Positions 30,052 through 39,217 of a stretch of 64,000 nucleotides of DNA are shown here, piece after piece. Position 1 is the first letter of the stretch. Every line of letters starts with the position of its first letter. This stretch comes from Ceratodon purpureus (Eukaryota; Streptophyta; Bryopsida; Pseudoditrichales; Ditrichaceae). The notes under the pieces were generated by a model, which was not told where the DNA came from, made no database searches, and worked only from the letters and a program-made list of their open reading frames with translations. The translations under genes and the position numbers were made by a program. The stretch lies in contig CM026428.1 in the NCBI GenBank assembly GCA_014871385.1, positions 8,575,571 to 8,639,570 on the forward strand. The letters run 5' to 3'.

Positions 30052-32247
30052 TCACTTCTTTGTCTTCTTGTGGCTCTCCTGCTCGCGATCCTTCGACCTG
30101 GTCACCCGTGGCTCTGATCCGCCCGCCTCTGCTGCTCGTGCCGCCTTGCGCCTAGCACTCCGTTCCGCCTTTGACTCTCTCTCCTGAGCCTCCAAGGACA
30201 ACCGGGTAACGATCCGGGGTTTGGGAGAATTGGGCGATTTCGGAATCATATGTGCGGGAGGGGTTCCGGACGTCGGAGTCTGAGTTTCAGTTCCAGTGGT
30301 CCTGACCGGAGAGCTCCCATGCGTCTCTGAGTCGGACTCGGAAATCGTAATCGGCTCCTTCCTTTTCCGCAACCTCCGGAAATCACCGACAGTGTTCGGA
30401 GGGGAACCCGCTGCTGGCGTTCCGGTGGGAGTAGGCGTCACCGTTCCGGTCTTGGCTGTGGGTGAAGGGGTCAATCCCCCCTCCTGAGTTACTCGGGTCC
30501 GTCCGGGTGGTGAAATAGGTCGTCCCCATTCCGGTCCCGCTACCTCCCCTCGGTAATTCGCAATGATCACTTCATCTCCGAGTCGTGGAAGAACATCCGG
30601 CGGCACGGTCCGAGTCACCTGTTCCGAAACCGTCCTCTCCTCGATCCGCCTCTCGGTGACTGTCGTTCCGGTCACCTCCACCTGTCCTCTGGGGATCGCG
30701 CAGCTCTGCTGGACTGTACTGGTTCCGGGTGACGCCGCCTGTGCTTGGACTTCCCGGATCGCCTCCGCAATCGTCCGATTTGTCATGGCGGCCTCTTCGA
30801 CCGTCATCGGTTCTGCTGCTTGGAGGTTACTCCCTATCGGGGTTCGGAACCCAACCCCGCGAGATTCTCCTACCACGGCACGAGAGGGCGATCCGGGGAG
30901 CGGAAGACCCCGGCCAGCGACTACGAGACTGGGACTTCCGGTGCTCGGATTGAGCAGCTGCCGGACCTTCTTCAGGATCATGTTCATCGAGTGTTCGCAT
31001 TTGGAGAGGATCTTGATGATCTTCTGCTTGTCCTCGAAATCAGCCGGCTGCACTACGTTCTCATCGAACAGCCGGGCCTTGTTGATTACCGCTCCCGAAC
31101 TTCCCACCAACTTCCGAAGCTCCCCCAAAGTCTCCTCCTGCTCGGCGTGGAACTTACGGATCTCGTCACTCTTTGCCGCCAGCTCCTTCGTCAACCCCTG
31201 CAACTGAAGCTCCAGCCGCTTCTTCTCACTCCGGAGAGTTGGGGCATCCTTCAACAACTCCACTTCTCGGATCACCTCTTCCGGTAAGCACCCTCCCAGC
31301 GCTGTACAGACCCTCCGGAACAGGGTTTCGATCCGATCATAAGAAGCTTGAGCCCGGTGAGTCTCCTCCCGAATCCCCCGAAACAGGTCCACCGGAAATC
31401 CCCGATCGGAACTGACCTCTCTCCGTTCCGGATCTCCCCGGGCCGTAGACGGCTCCGCGTGTCGTGACGGAGCCTGCTCCGATCTCGACCTGGACTGAGC
31501 CCTAGTAGCGCCAGGATTCGGAACCTCCCTAGTATCGTCCTCATCTTCCGAGTCCGTTGTATCCGAGGGCTCACCTCGCGGATCGGGTTCCATTCCGGGC
31601 GGAATCTCCGAGAAGTTGAGGCAGTTCTTTGCGTGCGTATACGTCTCGTCCTCCTTATCGGTCAGCAAGTCATACGCGTGGTAAAGGTGAAAGAGGTAAG
31701 GGGAGAGTGGGGTCGGCTTCTTTCCGATCGTCGGAACCATCTTCTGCACCACTTCCGCCATGAGTGCAGCCCAATTCACCGGACGTTCTCCTGTATACGC
31801 TCCGAGGATGGTATTCCCGACCGTAATGGTAACTTGTGCCGGTTTCTGCGGATACAGGATCGGAACGAGGAAAGCTAAGACCTGCCTCTGCCTCCTATCC
31901 TTGCAGGCGTCTATCTCGTATCCATTGTTCCTATGGATCTTCCCGTGGAACCTATCCTGCACGTACTGGTCCGTCCGGGTCGCCCAAAGGAGTCCCTTCT
32001 GCTCGAAACCGTAAGCTTCCGCCCACTGTTCCGCATTCCACAGCGTGGGCTTGCCTCGGATCGTATTATCCCACCGGTTGTCCGGACCTTCCAGGACCTC
32101 CCTCACCATCACCTCACTCTTCAGTAACCACGGCCGTGCCAGCAATCCCTCACACCTCATCCGAGTGAGGTCGGTGATCAGTTCCTCCATATCCGATTCC
32201 TTCACTGGAGTTCCGGGGCTAAGGACGCAACACTGTACGCGCGCCAT
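30052..32247 (-). CDS. ORF731: LTR-encoded accessory protein, 5' LTR copy
   Basis: Same 731-codon frame as 22536-20341. Of the three LTR differences, two fall in this ORF and both look synonymous in the ORF731 frame, so the two proteins appear identical. Being the first long ORF downstream of the 5' LTR TATA box, it should be the 5'-most cistron of the genomic RNA, ahead of the primer site and gag. Gag would then need re-initiation, an internal entry site, splicing or a second promoter in the 930 bp between this ORF and the LTR end. Confidence 0.85.
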   Translation of the reverse strand: MARVQCCVLSPGTPVKESDMEELITDLTRMRCEGLLARPWLLKSEVMVREVLEGPDNRWDNTIRGKPTLWNAEQWAEAYGFEQKGLLWATRTDQYVQDRFHGKIHRNNGYEIDACKDRRQRQVLAFLVPILYPQKPAQVTITVGNTILGAYTGERPVNWAALMAEVVQKMVPTIGKKPTPLSPYLFHLYHAYDLLTDKEDETYTHAKNCLNFSEIPPGMEPDPRGEPSDTTDSEDEDDTREVPNPGATRAQSRSRSEQAPSRHAEPSTARGDPERREVSSDRGFPVDLFRGIREETHRAQASYDRIETLFRRVCTALGGCLPEEVIREVELLKDAPTLRSEKKRLELQLQGLTKELAAKSDEIRKFHAEQEETLGELRKLVGSSGAVINKARLFDENVVQPADFEDKQKIIKILSKCEHSMNMILKKVRQLLNPSTGSPSLVVAGRGLPLPGSPSRAVVGESRGVGFRTPIGSNLQAAEPMTVEEAAMTNRTIAEAIREVQAQAASPGTSTVQQSCAIPRGQVEVTGTTVTERRIEERTVSEQVTRTVPPDVLPRLGDEVIIANYRGEVAGPEWGRPISPPGRTRVTQEGGLTPSPTAKTGTVTPTPTGTPAAGSPPNTVGDFRRLRKRKEPITISESDSETHGSSPVRTTGTETQTPTSGTPPAHMIPKSPNSPKPRIVTRLSLEAQERESKAERSARRKAARAAEAGGSEPRVTRSKDREQESHKKTKK

Positions 32248-32398
32248 CTCTACTCCTCACTTCTCTCCCTCTACGATCCGACAGCAAGAAATCCGGCAAT
32301 CCAACTGCCGGTGAATCGGAAAAGACAAGGACACCTCACCGCTCTTTCACTCTCTACTCCCAGTTCGCAAAAAGGAACTCCAAACCCTAACACCCTCG

Positions 32399-32406
32399 CT
32401 TATATA
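32399..32406 (-). promoter_or_regulatory. TATA box of the E2 5' LTR
   Basis: TATATAAG on the minus strand, about 150 bp upstream of the ORF731 ATG at 32247; identical to 22688-22695. Confidence 0.65.
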
Positions 32407-32771
32407 CCCCAGGCATAATAAACGCTGTGGCGGCCCGTAATTGCAGCCGCCAACGTACCGGGGTAAACGCCTATCCGAGTCATGATGACTTCCGCGTCGC
32501 TTCGGATCCTTGACGCGGTTACAGTAACGGTCAGTACTCGGATCGTCCACCCGTTCCGTATCTTATCTTCCGAGTTTCCGGAATCCAGGTTCCGGGAACA
32601 CTTCCTACGTTAATTGTTTTAACGTTTCTGGAGTATCCGATTTGCGTTAACTACTAATGCTGCTAGTGTCTGGCCAGTTTTTACCTAATTAACCAAAAAA
32701 ATGAAAAATAAATGGAATACTTACGCCGGCTGGGGCTCTTCCGGTTTATTCTGAGTTTCTCGGATCCCACA

Positions 32772-33601
32772 ATGCAGTCAGAGTAATTATTTATATTTTT
32801 AACCCATGCAGTCACACTAATTAATGCAATCACAGTAATTCGGCTTCAAGTACTTAGCACTTATCCGGCTGTCGAGACCGCAGCACTTCAAACTGTTTTG
32901 ACGAAATTATTAACCACATTATTAACTCCCAAACCACATTATTAACTCGCAAAGCAAAGCACATTATCCCATAAGCATTGTAAACCCTGGATTTCACTTC
33001 GATATAACCGAACCTGCAACATTATAATTTCGTCACTTGGGCAGTGGCTTCGGTGTGTTATACTTCCCGAGAGAAAACAATGGACGTCGTACCTCGCAAA
33101 GGGTAATCGCCGGGGCCATTCCCAAACTGACATAAACAAATTCAAATCGGATAAAACAAAAAATCTGAAAAAAGAAAATCTGCAGTTGCTGAGCAGTCTT
33201 TTTATCTCTCTTTCTACCTAGACCTTATAATTATTTTAGACTCAACGACTAAATTGAAATCCATTCTATTAATGGAGACAATTCCAAGTAGTCTAATAGT
33301 GGTCAAGAATTTATCCTTTGTCTCTCTTACATGGCTATACTTTATATTGATATTAGACTTACTTTATATTGATAATAGACTTAGATACTAAGCAAAGGAT
33401 AATACTGTATTCATAAAAAATTCCTGAATAATCTGATAGTCTTCATTACCTAAATCTGTATCCATGCATGCACGGGAATAGGCACGCACGGTGATAGGTG
33501 TTTTTAAGGTCATGCTTTTTGAAAATAAAAATAAAAATAAAACCAACATGCTGCAGTTATAGAGTGTGAGAAACTTCACCAAAAACATCAAAATATCCGC
33601 A
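32772..33601. other. AT-rich intergenic DNA right of E2
   Basis: Begins with the ATGCA duplication and a second copy of the target tandem repeat (32772-32840). The dispersed repeat also present at 18789 recurs at 33172-33222. No gene seen. Confidence 0.5.
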
Positions 33602-33645
33602 AAGTTACCGCTCACCGCTCTCCGCTCACCGCTCAAGGCTCGCAG
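33602..33645 (+). repeat. Left arm of a 44-bp inverted repeat with CCGCTC units
   Basis: Reads AAGTTACCGCTCACCGCTCT, then CCGCTCACCGCTCAAGGCTC. Its reverse complement lies at 49974-50016 with blocks of 12, 12, 6 and 7 identical bases separated by 2-base mismatches. Together they bracket the CACTA-like gene and E3, as terminal inverted repeats with periodic subunits would. Confidence 0.6.
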
Positions 33646-33733
33646 AATAGCATTTCCCGTTCATCTTTTATGTCGAAACGAGAGCTGAGTTGGTACCATA
33701 TGCTGTGTCCGTGCAAGTCACTATCCAAATGTC

Positions 33734-34591
33734 TTGATTCATATCCCCTTCCATTGGCAGATGGTATCTGAAATATGTGCACAGGATTTACCATCAGTTA
33801 TTTTCCTTCCCTGGCGTGAAAACTGGCATAGATACAAGTACTCGGAGTCACAGCTGTTGATATGTTGGTACGAATCTTGGCATGTCGCTCGATCTTTGGA
33901 GGCGTTTGACTGTGGTTCTTATATTGCTCAGACGGAATGGGATCCTGTTGATACATACGCTTCGTCATGGGGTACATTTTCAGACCAGGAAAGTCCGGTG
34001 TCGCAGGTAGCGGATACTTGCGACAACCCATGGACTGCATACGTTCGCTACTTAGATGCATCAAGGAAACACAGAAAGAGAGTGAAGAGAGCACTTAGAA
34101 GACAAAGGCTTTTCAACATGAAGGATGAGTTCTTCCTCTCAGTTCTTCGTGCTTGCCAGGAGGTGTTTGAAGTCAAAGAAAAACGTCGACTACAGGAACG
34201 CCAGAAAGCTGCCGAGAAACGCTTTCAGGAAGAGTGTGAATCAAAGCGAGCTGAAGTTTTGGAGCAACTACAATCACGAGAACTGTCGCAGGTTTCAAAC
34301 AAATTTGAACATCACACTTTTTTTGTAGAGAAATTAGTATCTAGCAGGGAAGCGTCTATTACGGAGAATGTACTGACTACTGTGAAGACGGTTATCAACA
34401 AATATGTTCCTTACCGACAGAAAACGCAGGTTCTTAGAGAATTAGGAATTCTACCTCTAAAACCTCCGGGGCAATGTTCAACGAGGTCTGGAAGAAAACG
34501 GACAAGGGAGTGCGTTGGGGAATGTGTACCTCGTTCAGCCGATTCCCCTTCCCAGAACACAAGGTCAAAGGGCGTTGCAGATTCGAAGTAA
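33734..34591 (+). CDS. Unknown basic coiled-coil protein
   Basis: 285-codon frame convergent with the transposase exon at 35085. The listed start is uncertain because an upstream intron cannot be excluded. Residues about 110-200 are strongly basic and helical (RKHRKRVKRALRRQRLFNM, KEKRRLQERQKAAEKRF), predicted coiled coil. The tail has NLS-like RSGRKRTREC. N-terminal landmarks are DLPSVIFLPWRENWHRYKY and a Trp-rich region. I do not recognise the family. Its position between the inverted repeats and next to a transposase suggests an element-encoded accessory or a captured host gene. Confidence 0.45.
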   Translation: MIHIPFHWQMVSEICAQDLPSVIFLPWRENWHRYKYSESQLLICWYESWHVARSLEAFDCGSYIAQTEWDPVDTYASSWGTFSDQESPVSQVADTCDNPWTAYVRYLDASRKHRKRVKRALRRQRLFNMKDEFFLSVLRACQEVFEVKEKRRLQERQKAAEKRFQEECESKRAEVLEQLQSRELSQVSNKFEHHTFFVEKLVSSREASITENVLTTVKTVINKYVPYRQKTQVLRELGILPLKPPGQCSTRSGRKRTRECVGECVPRSADSPSQNTRSKGVADSK

Positions 34592-35084
34592 GGCAATATA
34601 GTTTTCGCTGTAGATCCCGGCGTATGGAAAACAGAAAGTGAGGAAAGACTACGCTCTTGTATAGACTATTACTCGTGGACAATCACGCCATTAACCTTGA
34701 CCTGTTTTGAAAACAATTTCATGGTTTTCCGCTGTTATGTATATGTCATTTTTGTATTTTTTATTTTTCCTCAACTTTTATTCTTCACAAATCGGTAAAT
34801 GGTATCTGATATTTTCTGTAGGAATACCATTTGCCGTTAAGACACGATTGCATTGAGGAACTACATACACTCTCGTCATGACCAAAACAGTAAGGAGATA
34901 ACAGTTCTGAGACTTCTGCTAAACATCTTGCACAATAACACTGCAATACCATAAAGGCTCCTACAGAAGACAGTATGCGAGTACTATATAGTAGTGCAAA
35001 TTATTATTGGAAATGCATACACATTGTAGGGCAATACGAACAGTGCATGTACCGAATTAAACTGTGCCATGAAGTCTACGATGT
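34592..35084. other. Non-coding gap between convergent genes
   Basis: AT-rich; nothing recognisable. It should contain the 3' ends of both flanking transcripts. Confidence 0.4.
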
Positions 35085-35823
35085 CTACACATCTGGATAG
35101 TCTGCCATGGCAAGTCGGTTCTCATCGTCCGTGAGCTCTGTTGCAAACCCCGCTTCAGCAGTACACGGTATATTGCTCACTAGAGGTGGGGCTAGTCCTG
35201 GTGCCTCTGCAGAAGTAGTTATGATTTCCTCGTCTTCTAAGACCTGCACCACTCGACGAGATCGGGAGTCCTTTCGCATTACAACCTGCCAACCAGGACG
35301 TCTTCTCTCTTCCGAGAAGAAAACCTGCGTACATTGCTCTGGGAATACGAACGGGTCTTTATGTCGTGGCTCTCTATGTCTAAAATTCACTATCAGAAAT
35401 CCGTCGCGATCCCTCATGTACGTTGGGTTTCCTCTGTTGTCTGATGCCTTTACCCATGTACATCTGAATAAGATAATAGGAGTGAAAAGCTTTCCATAAT
35501 CCAGTTCCAGGATATCTGTTATCTCACCGACAGTATATTTTTTCACAATCTCACCATCTTCAGTGATCCATTCATGTAAGACCGCAACCCCATTGTCGTA
35601 GGTCTTCAGCTGCTCCGTCAAGTCATCTCTCACCCGGAAATGGTTGCCAAAGGCTTTAATCTTTCGGAACCTTCTAGCTCTAACGTCTGGTTTGCTACAA
35701 AGTTTCACAGCATCCAGATCATCTGCGCTAGGATTTCCCGTATGACGTTGAAAAATTACTCTCCGCAGCCATTGTTCGTATGGTGCGACATTGTTGTCGT
35801 TCCTTTGGAGCTCTTCCCATTGG
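35085..35823 (-). CDS. CACTA-type transposase (TNP2-like), last exon with DUF4216-like domain
   Basis: The exon begins after a TTTTTTTGCAG acceptor (AG at 35825-35824). It carries KYTVGEITDILELDYG, LFRCTWVKASDN, DGFLIVNFRHRE, DPFVFPEQCTQVFF and WQVVMRKDSR, the succession typical of the DUF4216 module at the C-terminus of plant En/Spm (CACTA) transposases. It ends in an acidic tail (LTDDENRLAMADYPDV) at TAG. It joins the exon at 49969-49144 in a compatible phase: two bases plus one make His. E3 sits in the intervening intron. Confidence 0.8.
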
Positions 35824-35859
35824 CTGCAAAAAAACAAACACTACATTAATGGACGAGCA

Positions 35860-36314
35860 TGATAGAGGGAGGATTTATCAACCAAACCCTAACTCTATAA
35901 ACCCATCAAAACCCTAGAAAACCCAACACATCCAAGTACTCCAAACACTCAGAACAAGCTAGAAACATACAATACAAGTGAAGAAAACAGTCAAAACTGC
36001 AATTAATGAGTCAAAACAGCCCATAATCATGGTACAGCAGCCTCTAATGGCTCTCAGACTCCTCTAACTCTAACTGCTCTAGTCTGGAATGATTACAGGA
36101 AACCCTAAAGTTGCCTCTTAAACCCCCTTGAAACCTGGCGGCTATCATCCAGTCGGTTGGACAGAGTTCATCCAGTTGGCTGGACAGAGTTCATCCAGTC
36201 GGCTGGACAGAGTTCATCCAGATGACTGGATGACTGTCTGAAAACTGCAAAGGTAAAAACTAAGGGGGACTTAGAGGAAAACAAAAAGAGTAAGGGGAAA
36301 ATCTCCGGTTAACA
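35860..36314 (-). repeat. E3 3' LTR
   Basis: 455 bp. Near 36145-36235 it has about three 23-bp units of the form GTCGGCTGGACAGAGTTCAT, combining a TTCATCC motif with the family motif GTCGG. It ends GGTTAACA. Confidence 0.93.
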
Positions 36315-36346
36315 TTATCCCCTTTTTCCGGTAGTTCTGTCCTCAG
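36315..36346 (-). promoter_or_regulatory. E3 polypurine tract with conserved upstream module
   Basis: Sense AAAAAGGGGATAA adjoins the LTR start TGTTAACC. CTGAGGACA lies 19 nt upstream (sense), the same layout as in E1. Confidence 0.8.
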
Positions 36347-36593
36347 AACGTGGGAGCCGGGAAAAAATGAAACCCAGGCGGAAAGACAACCAAAAGATCA
36401 AAAAGGTCCCCTCCTAAAAAAGTACGAACTAAACTGGACTAACCCCTAGCCAAGTCTACTGCAACATGTCCTACAGGCCGGTGGTCGGCTGTGCAGAAGT
36501 CGGCTACGTCGTTGGTGGAGTGTCGTCATCTAGCAACCAAGGCTGGAAATCGGGGTCACGCTCCTCAAATCGCATCAGCCATCGCTGTTGGCG

Positions 36594-38159
36594 CTAGAAG
36601 TCTGCATGGTGACTGGCGAGGGCAGCTTCAAGGTCTCGGTTCTTGGTCGTGACATAGTCTCGTACAGCGCGACTAAGGTCCCGAGGTGGAGAAGTCCGAG
36701 TGGCTAGCTCAAGAGACAGCCTCTGGTTTTCCAAGAGCAACCGGTCTGCTTGGAGTAAGCGGTTGCTGAGAGTCTGCTCCAATTCCAGACGGCGAATTGA
36801 CGGGTCGGGTCGGCTGGGTGGGGCTGTGGCGACTGCCAGCTGAGCCTGCAGGGTAGTGACTGTCGACTGAAGGGCTGCCTTATCTTTGGCAAGCTGATCT
36901 CGGGCGATGGCAGTCGTCTTTAAAGTGGTTGCCAATAAGGCAACCTGGGCGCTCAGATCCTGGACGGTGGTGGTGAGGGCTTCGGCGGAGGAGGCTGTCT
37001 GCTGACGGTTTGCCTCCAACTGTCTTGCTGCAGCCTTTGTCCTTACAAGGACAGTGGCTAAAGCCTGAAGGTTGTTCATCAGTACCTCAAAGTCAGATGA
37101 GGGTTCAAAGGAACCCTGGAAAGGTGTGCCGTTGGAGTCATCTGGCGGCCTGTCTGAAGACCCATTGGAGTGAAGTCTCGGAGGTCGTTGACTGGTTGGT
37201 GGGGTAGCGTTGCTAGTGCCGGGGAGATTGCTGATAGGGGTCGTGGTAGCCCGTCCCGGATGGTGATGCCGTCCCGAAGCAGTATGTGCAGCGGTGGTAG
37301 TTGGTGGCTCGGTGGCGACGGTGGATGGTTCGGGTACTTGGGCAGCTACGGTGTCTCCAAGGTGACCGGTGGTTGGTGGGATTATCCTGCAGAAAATGGG
37401 TGGGAGCTGTCGCCAGGGGATAATGGCCCAGTCTGAGGAAAGGTGGCCCGCTGCGGCGACCATGGGGGTATCCTCCCGTGATTGAGTAGGTTGGCTAGCT
37501 AGGGACGGAGCAGCCGGAGTCGACGCCCTTGTTGCAGTGAATGGGATGTCTTGGGCAGCTTCAGGGATGGTGGTGCAGGGTTCCTCCGAGGGTGCTGGAT
37601 CCATAGTCGGCTGGTCCGGAGGAGGCGAAATGTGGCCCTGTCCAGATGTGGTGGCGGAAGACTCCCCCGACAGACTACAAAGACGAAGGATGGGTACCGT
37701 TGGTCTAGTACCTGGAAGCTCCGGGTCGATAGTAGGAGTCGGCTGGCTCGGAAACTGAGGGCGAGACCGTAAGGGGTACCTGCAACTGGGCGAGGCCGTT
37801 ACTGGAGGGATACCTATTTCAGGGGGTAAACGGCTGGCTGGTGTTGCCTCATTGGTGAAGTCCGGTTGGCGTACCCTCTTGCCGTTCTTCACAAGTCGAC
37901 GGCGCCGTCGGCCGACATCAGAAGACCCTTCCTGCGAGTTGGCGGTAGGCTCTGTCTCAGGGGGCGGAACCGAGGCACTCACTGGTCCAGAAAACCTGTC
38001 ACCATTGGCTCGGTCGCGTAGCTTTGAGCCAGCCAACTGATGAAAGGGTGGGTCAGTAGCTGGTGAACCCTCATGGCTACCATCCCTTGTGTCTACACTC
38101 GAGGATACCCTGGTCGGGGCGACAACTTCCTCACGGTCAGGGAACCAGTAGGTCAACAC
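36594..38159 (-). CDS. E3 accessory ORF, C-terminal part (linker and coiled coil)
   Basis: 521 codons. It opens with LTYWFPDREE, matching WFPDDEE of the E1 accessory ORF, and the frame is actually open further upstream through DLRRHLIYIH at about 38240. A long Pro/Thr/Ser-rich linker follows. Then comes a coiled coil of about 150 residues (LQALATVLVRTKAAARQLEA, KDKAALQSTVTTLQAQLA, LLQADRLLLENQRLSLELA). After the TAG at 36594 the frame continues with RWLMRFEERDPDF, which matches YLMRFAEAYPSF in E1, so the stop is probably a nonsense mutation. It is separated from its N-terminal part by a frameshift near 38290. Confidence 0.65.
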   Translation of the reverse strand: MLTYWFPDREEVVAPTRVSSSVDTRDGSHEGSPATDPPFHQLAGSKLRDRANGDRFSGPVSASVPPPETEPTANSQEGSSDVGRRRRRLVKNGKRVRQPDFTNEATPASRLPPEIGIPPVTASPSCRYPLRSRPQFPSQPTPTIDPELPGTRPTVPILRLCSLSGESSATTSGQGHISPPPDQPTMDPAPSEEPCTTIPEAAQDIPFTATRASTPAAPSLASQPTQSREDTPMVAAAGHLSSDWAIIPWRQLPPIFCRIIPPTTGHLGDTVAAQVPEPSTVATEPPTTTAAHTASGRHHHPGRATTTPISNLPGTSNATPPTSQRPPRLHSNGSSDRPPDDSNGTPFQGSFEPSSDFEVLMNNLQALATVLVRTKAAARQLEANRQQTASSAEALTTTVQDLSAQVALLATTLKTTAIARDQLAKDKAALQSTVTTLQAQLAVATAPPSRPDPSIRRLELEQTLSNRLLQADRLLLENQRLSLELATRTSPPRDLSRAVRDYVTTKNRDLEAALASHHADF

Positions 38160-38242
38160 TGCGTCTATGACGGGGGCTCCCCGAAGTCGGCGCTTGCCCA
38201 GAGCCTCCGAGTGGATGTAGATAAGGTGGCGACGGAGGTCGG

Positions 38243-39217
38243 CTAATACATAGTGAGACCAGTCAAACCGCTCATTCCGCTCACCACCTCCTCAGCCGCG
38301 AAGATATGCTCCAGAAGGTTGTTGCTCACAAACAACAACCGCTGCTTGAAACCTATAGCATCCCCTAATGCCTGTGCCCGAGTCTGGTAAGCAGGAGTAA
38401 GTGCAGAGGTACGATTACCATCGTGAATGTGCTTGTCCTTAGTCAGCCCGTACTTCGCAAACTTCGGATGGAAGCCATCAGTCCGGCGCTGGTCCACCAA
38501 GTCGGCACCGGAGTCGAAGCCAAGAGCCTCCCGTATGACAAAAGCCGTGATCTCTACTGGTTTCCCCCGAACCATAGAGCGGATGGTGTCCCTGCTGTCT
38601 ACAGAAGAGCCGCGGCGGGTGCCTTTAGTGGGTGGAGAGTACTCAAACCCCTCGATGAAATCAAGAATAAGTTCGTGGCGGGGCTCAGGCCAGCGAAAAT
38701 GATAGAACACATCCAGGCTGGTCAGCGCGGCCCAGTCATCATCCTGCATCCCTGTCCAGAAGTCCCAGTGTGTGTAGGGTTCGAAAATCACCTCCCAACG
38801 ACGATGGGTATTGCGGGGTACACGAACCTGCTTGGGAAGCCGACCATCCACGGGGGTATGTTTGCGCTTGATACCGCGCCGCTGAGTATTAGGGGTTGGC
38901 AGTGGCTCGCCTGATGATGGAAGGGCGGCCGCTGGAAGCACTGGAGCAGTCTGATTCCGCTGCAGTAGCGTACCCGGTTCTTCCGTCTCCATAGGCGGTG
39001 TGGGTGAAGGACTGCTAGGGCCCGCTTCGTCCATGGACTCCTGGCCGGTGAGAGACTGGAGGGCTCCTCGCAGAAAGTACCGTTCCAAGGTTCCAATCGT
39101 CCCTCTGCGGCGTCGATGACTGTGCTTGGCAAGTCGGCTGCGATGCCGAACACCCTGTCTGTTCTCCACGAAAGGGGGGGGGGCTGAAGACCTGTGCACA
39201 ATGTGCAGGAAATTCAC
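38243..39217 (-). CDS. E3 accessory ORF, N-terminal domain
   Basis: 324-codon frame; the first ATG with good context is at 39034 (MDEAGPSSPS). It contains HWDFWTGMQDDDWAALTSLD, PRHELILDFIEGFEYS, IRSMVRGKPVEITAFVIREA and LFVSNNLLEHIF. The first three blocks match the E1 accessory ORF at 5287-4265. The frame is lost near 38290 and resumes as 38243-36594 in another frame. The conserved block resembles accessory-ORF domains of plant Gypsy elements; role unknown. Confidence 0.7.
   Translation of the reverse strand: MNFLHIVHRSSAPPPFVENRQGVRHRSRLAKHSHRRRRGTIGTLERYFLRGALQSLTGQESMDEAGPSSPSPTPPMETEEPGTLLQRNQTAPVLPAAALPSSGEPLPTPNTQRRGIKRKHTPVDGRLPKQVRVPRNTHRRWEVIFEPYTHWDFWTGMQDDDWAALTSLDVFYHFRWPEPRHELILDFIEGFEYSPPTKGTRRGSSVDSRDTIRSMVRGKPVEITAFVIREALGFDSGADLVDQRRTDGFHPKFAKYGLTKDKHIHDGNRTSALTPAYQTRAQALGDAIGFKQRLLFVSNNLLEHIFAAEEVVSGMSGLTGLTMY

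Larger units (their letters stand above)
19407..32771 (-). mobile_element. E2: young Ty3/Gypsy element with ORF-bearing 3.65-kb LTRs
   Basis: The LTRs at 19407-23060 and 29118-32771 are each exactly 3654 bp and start TGTCGGAACAC and end GGATCCCACA on the plus strand. A perfect ATGCA duplication flanks the element (19402-19406, 32772-32776). Sense order is 5' LTR with a 731-codon ORF, tRNA-Asp-type primer site, gag, TGA, pol (protease, RT, RNase H, integrase), PPT, 3' LTR with a second copy of the ORF. All frames are intact. I find three LTR differences: A19418/G29129, T21061/C30772 and C21919/T31630. That makes it a very recent, probably active insertion. Confidence 0.96.
29118..32771 (-). 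repeat. E2 5' LTR (3654 bp, contains an ORF)
   Basis: Partner of 19407-23060. The right boundary ACA at 32771 is followed by the ATGCA target duplication. Carries a TATATAAG box at 32399-32406 and ORF731 downstream. Confidence 0.95.

Noticed and set aside
36594-39217. Envelope-like gene between pol and the 3' LTR
   Set aside because: No signal peptide, membrane segment or furin-like site; the protein is soluble with a coiled coil.
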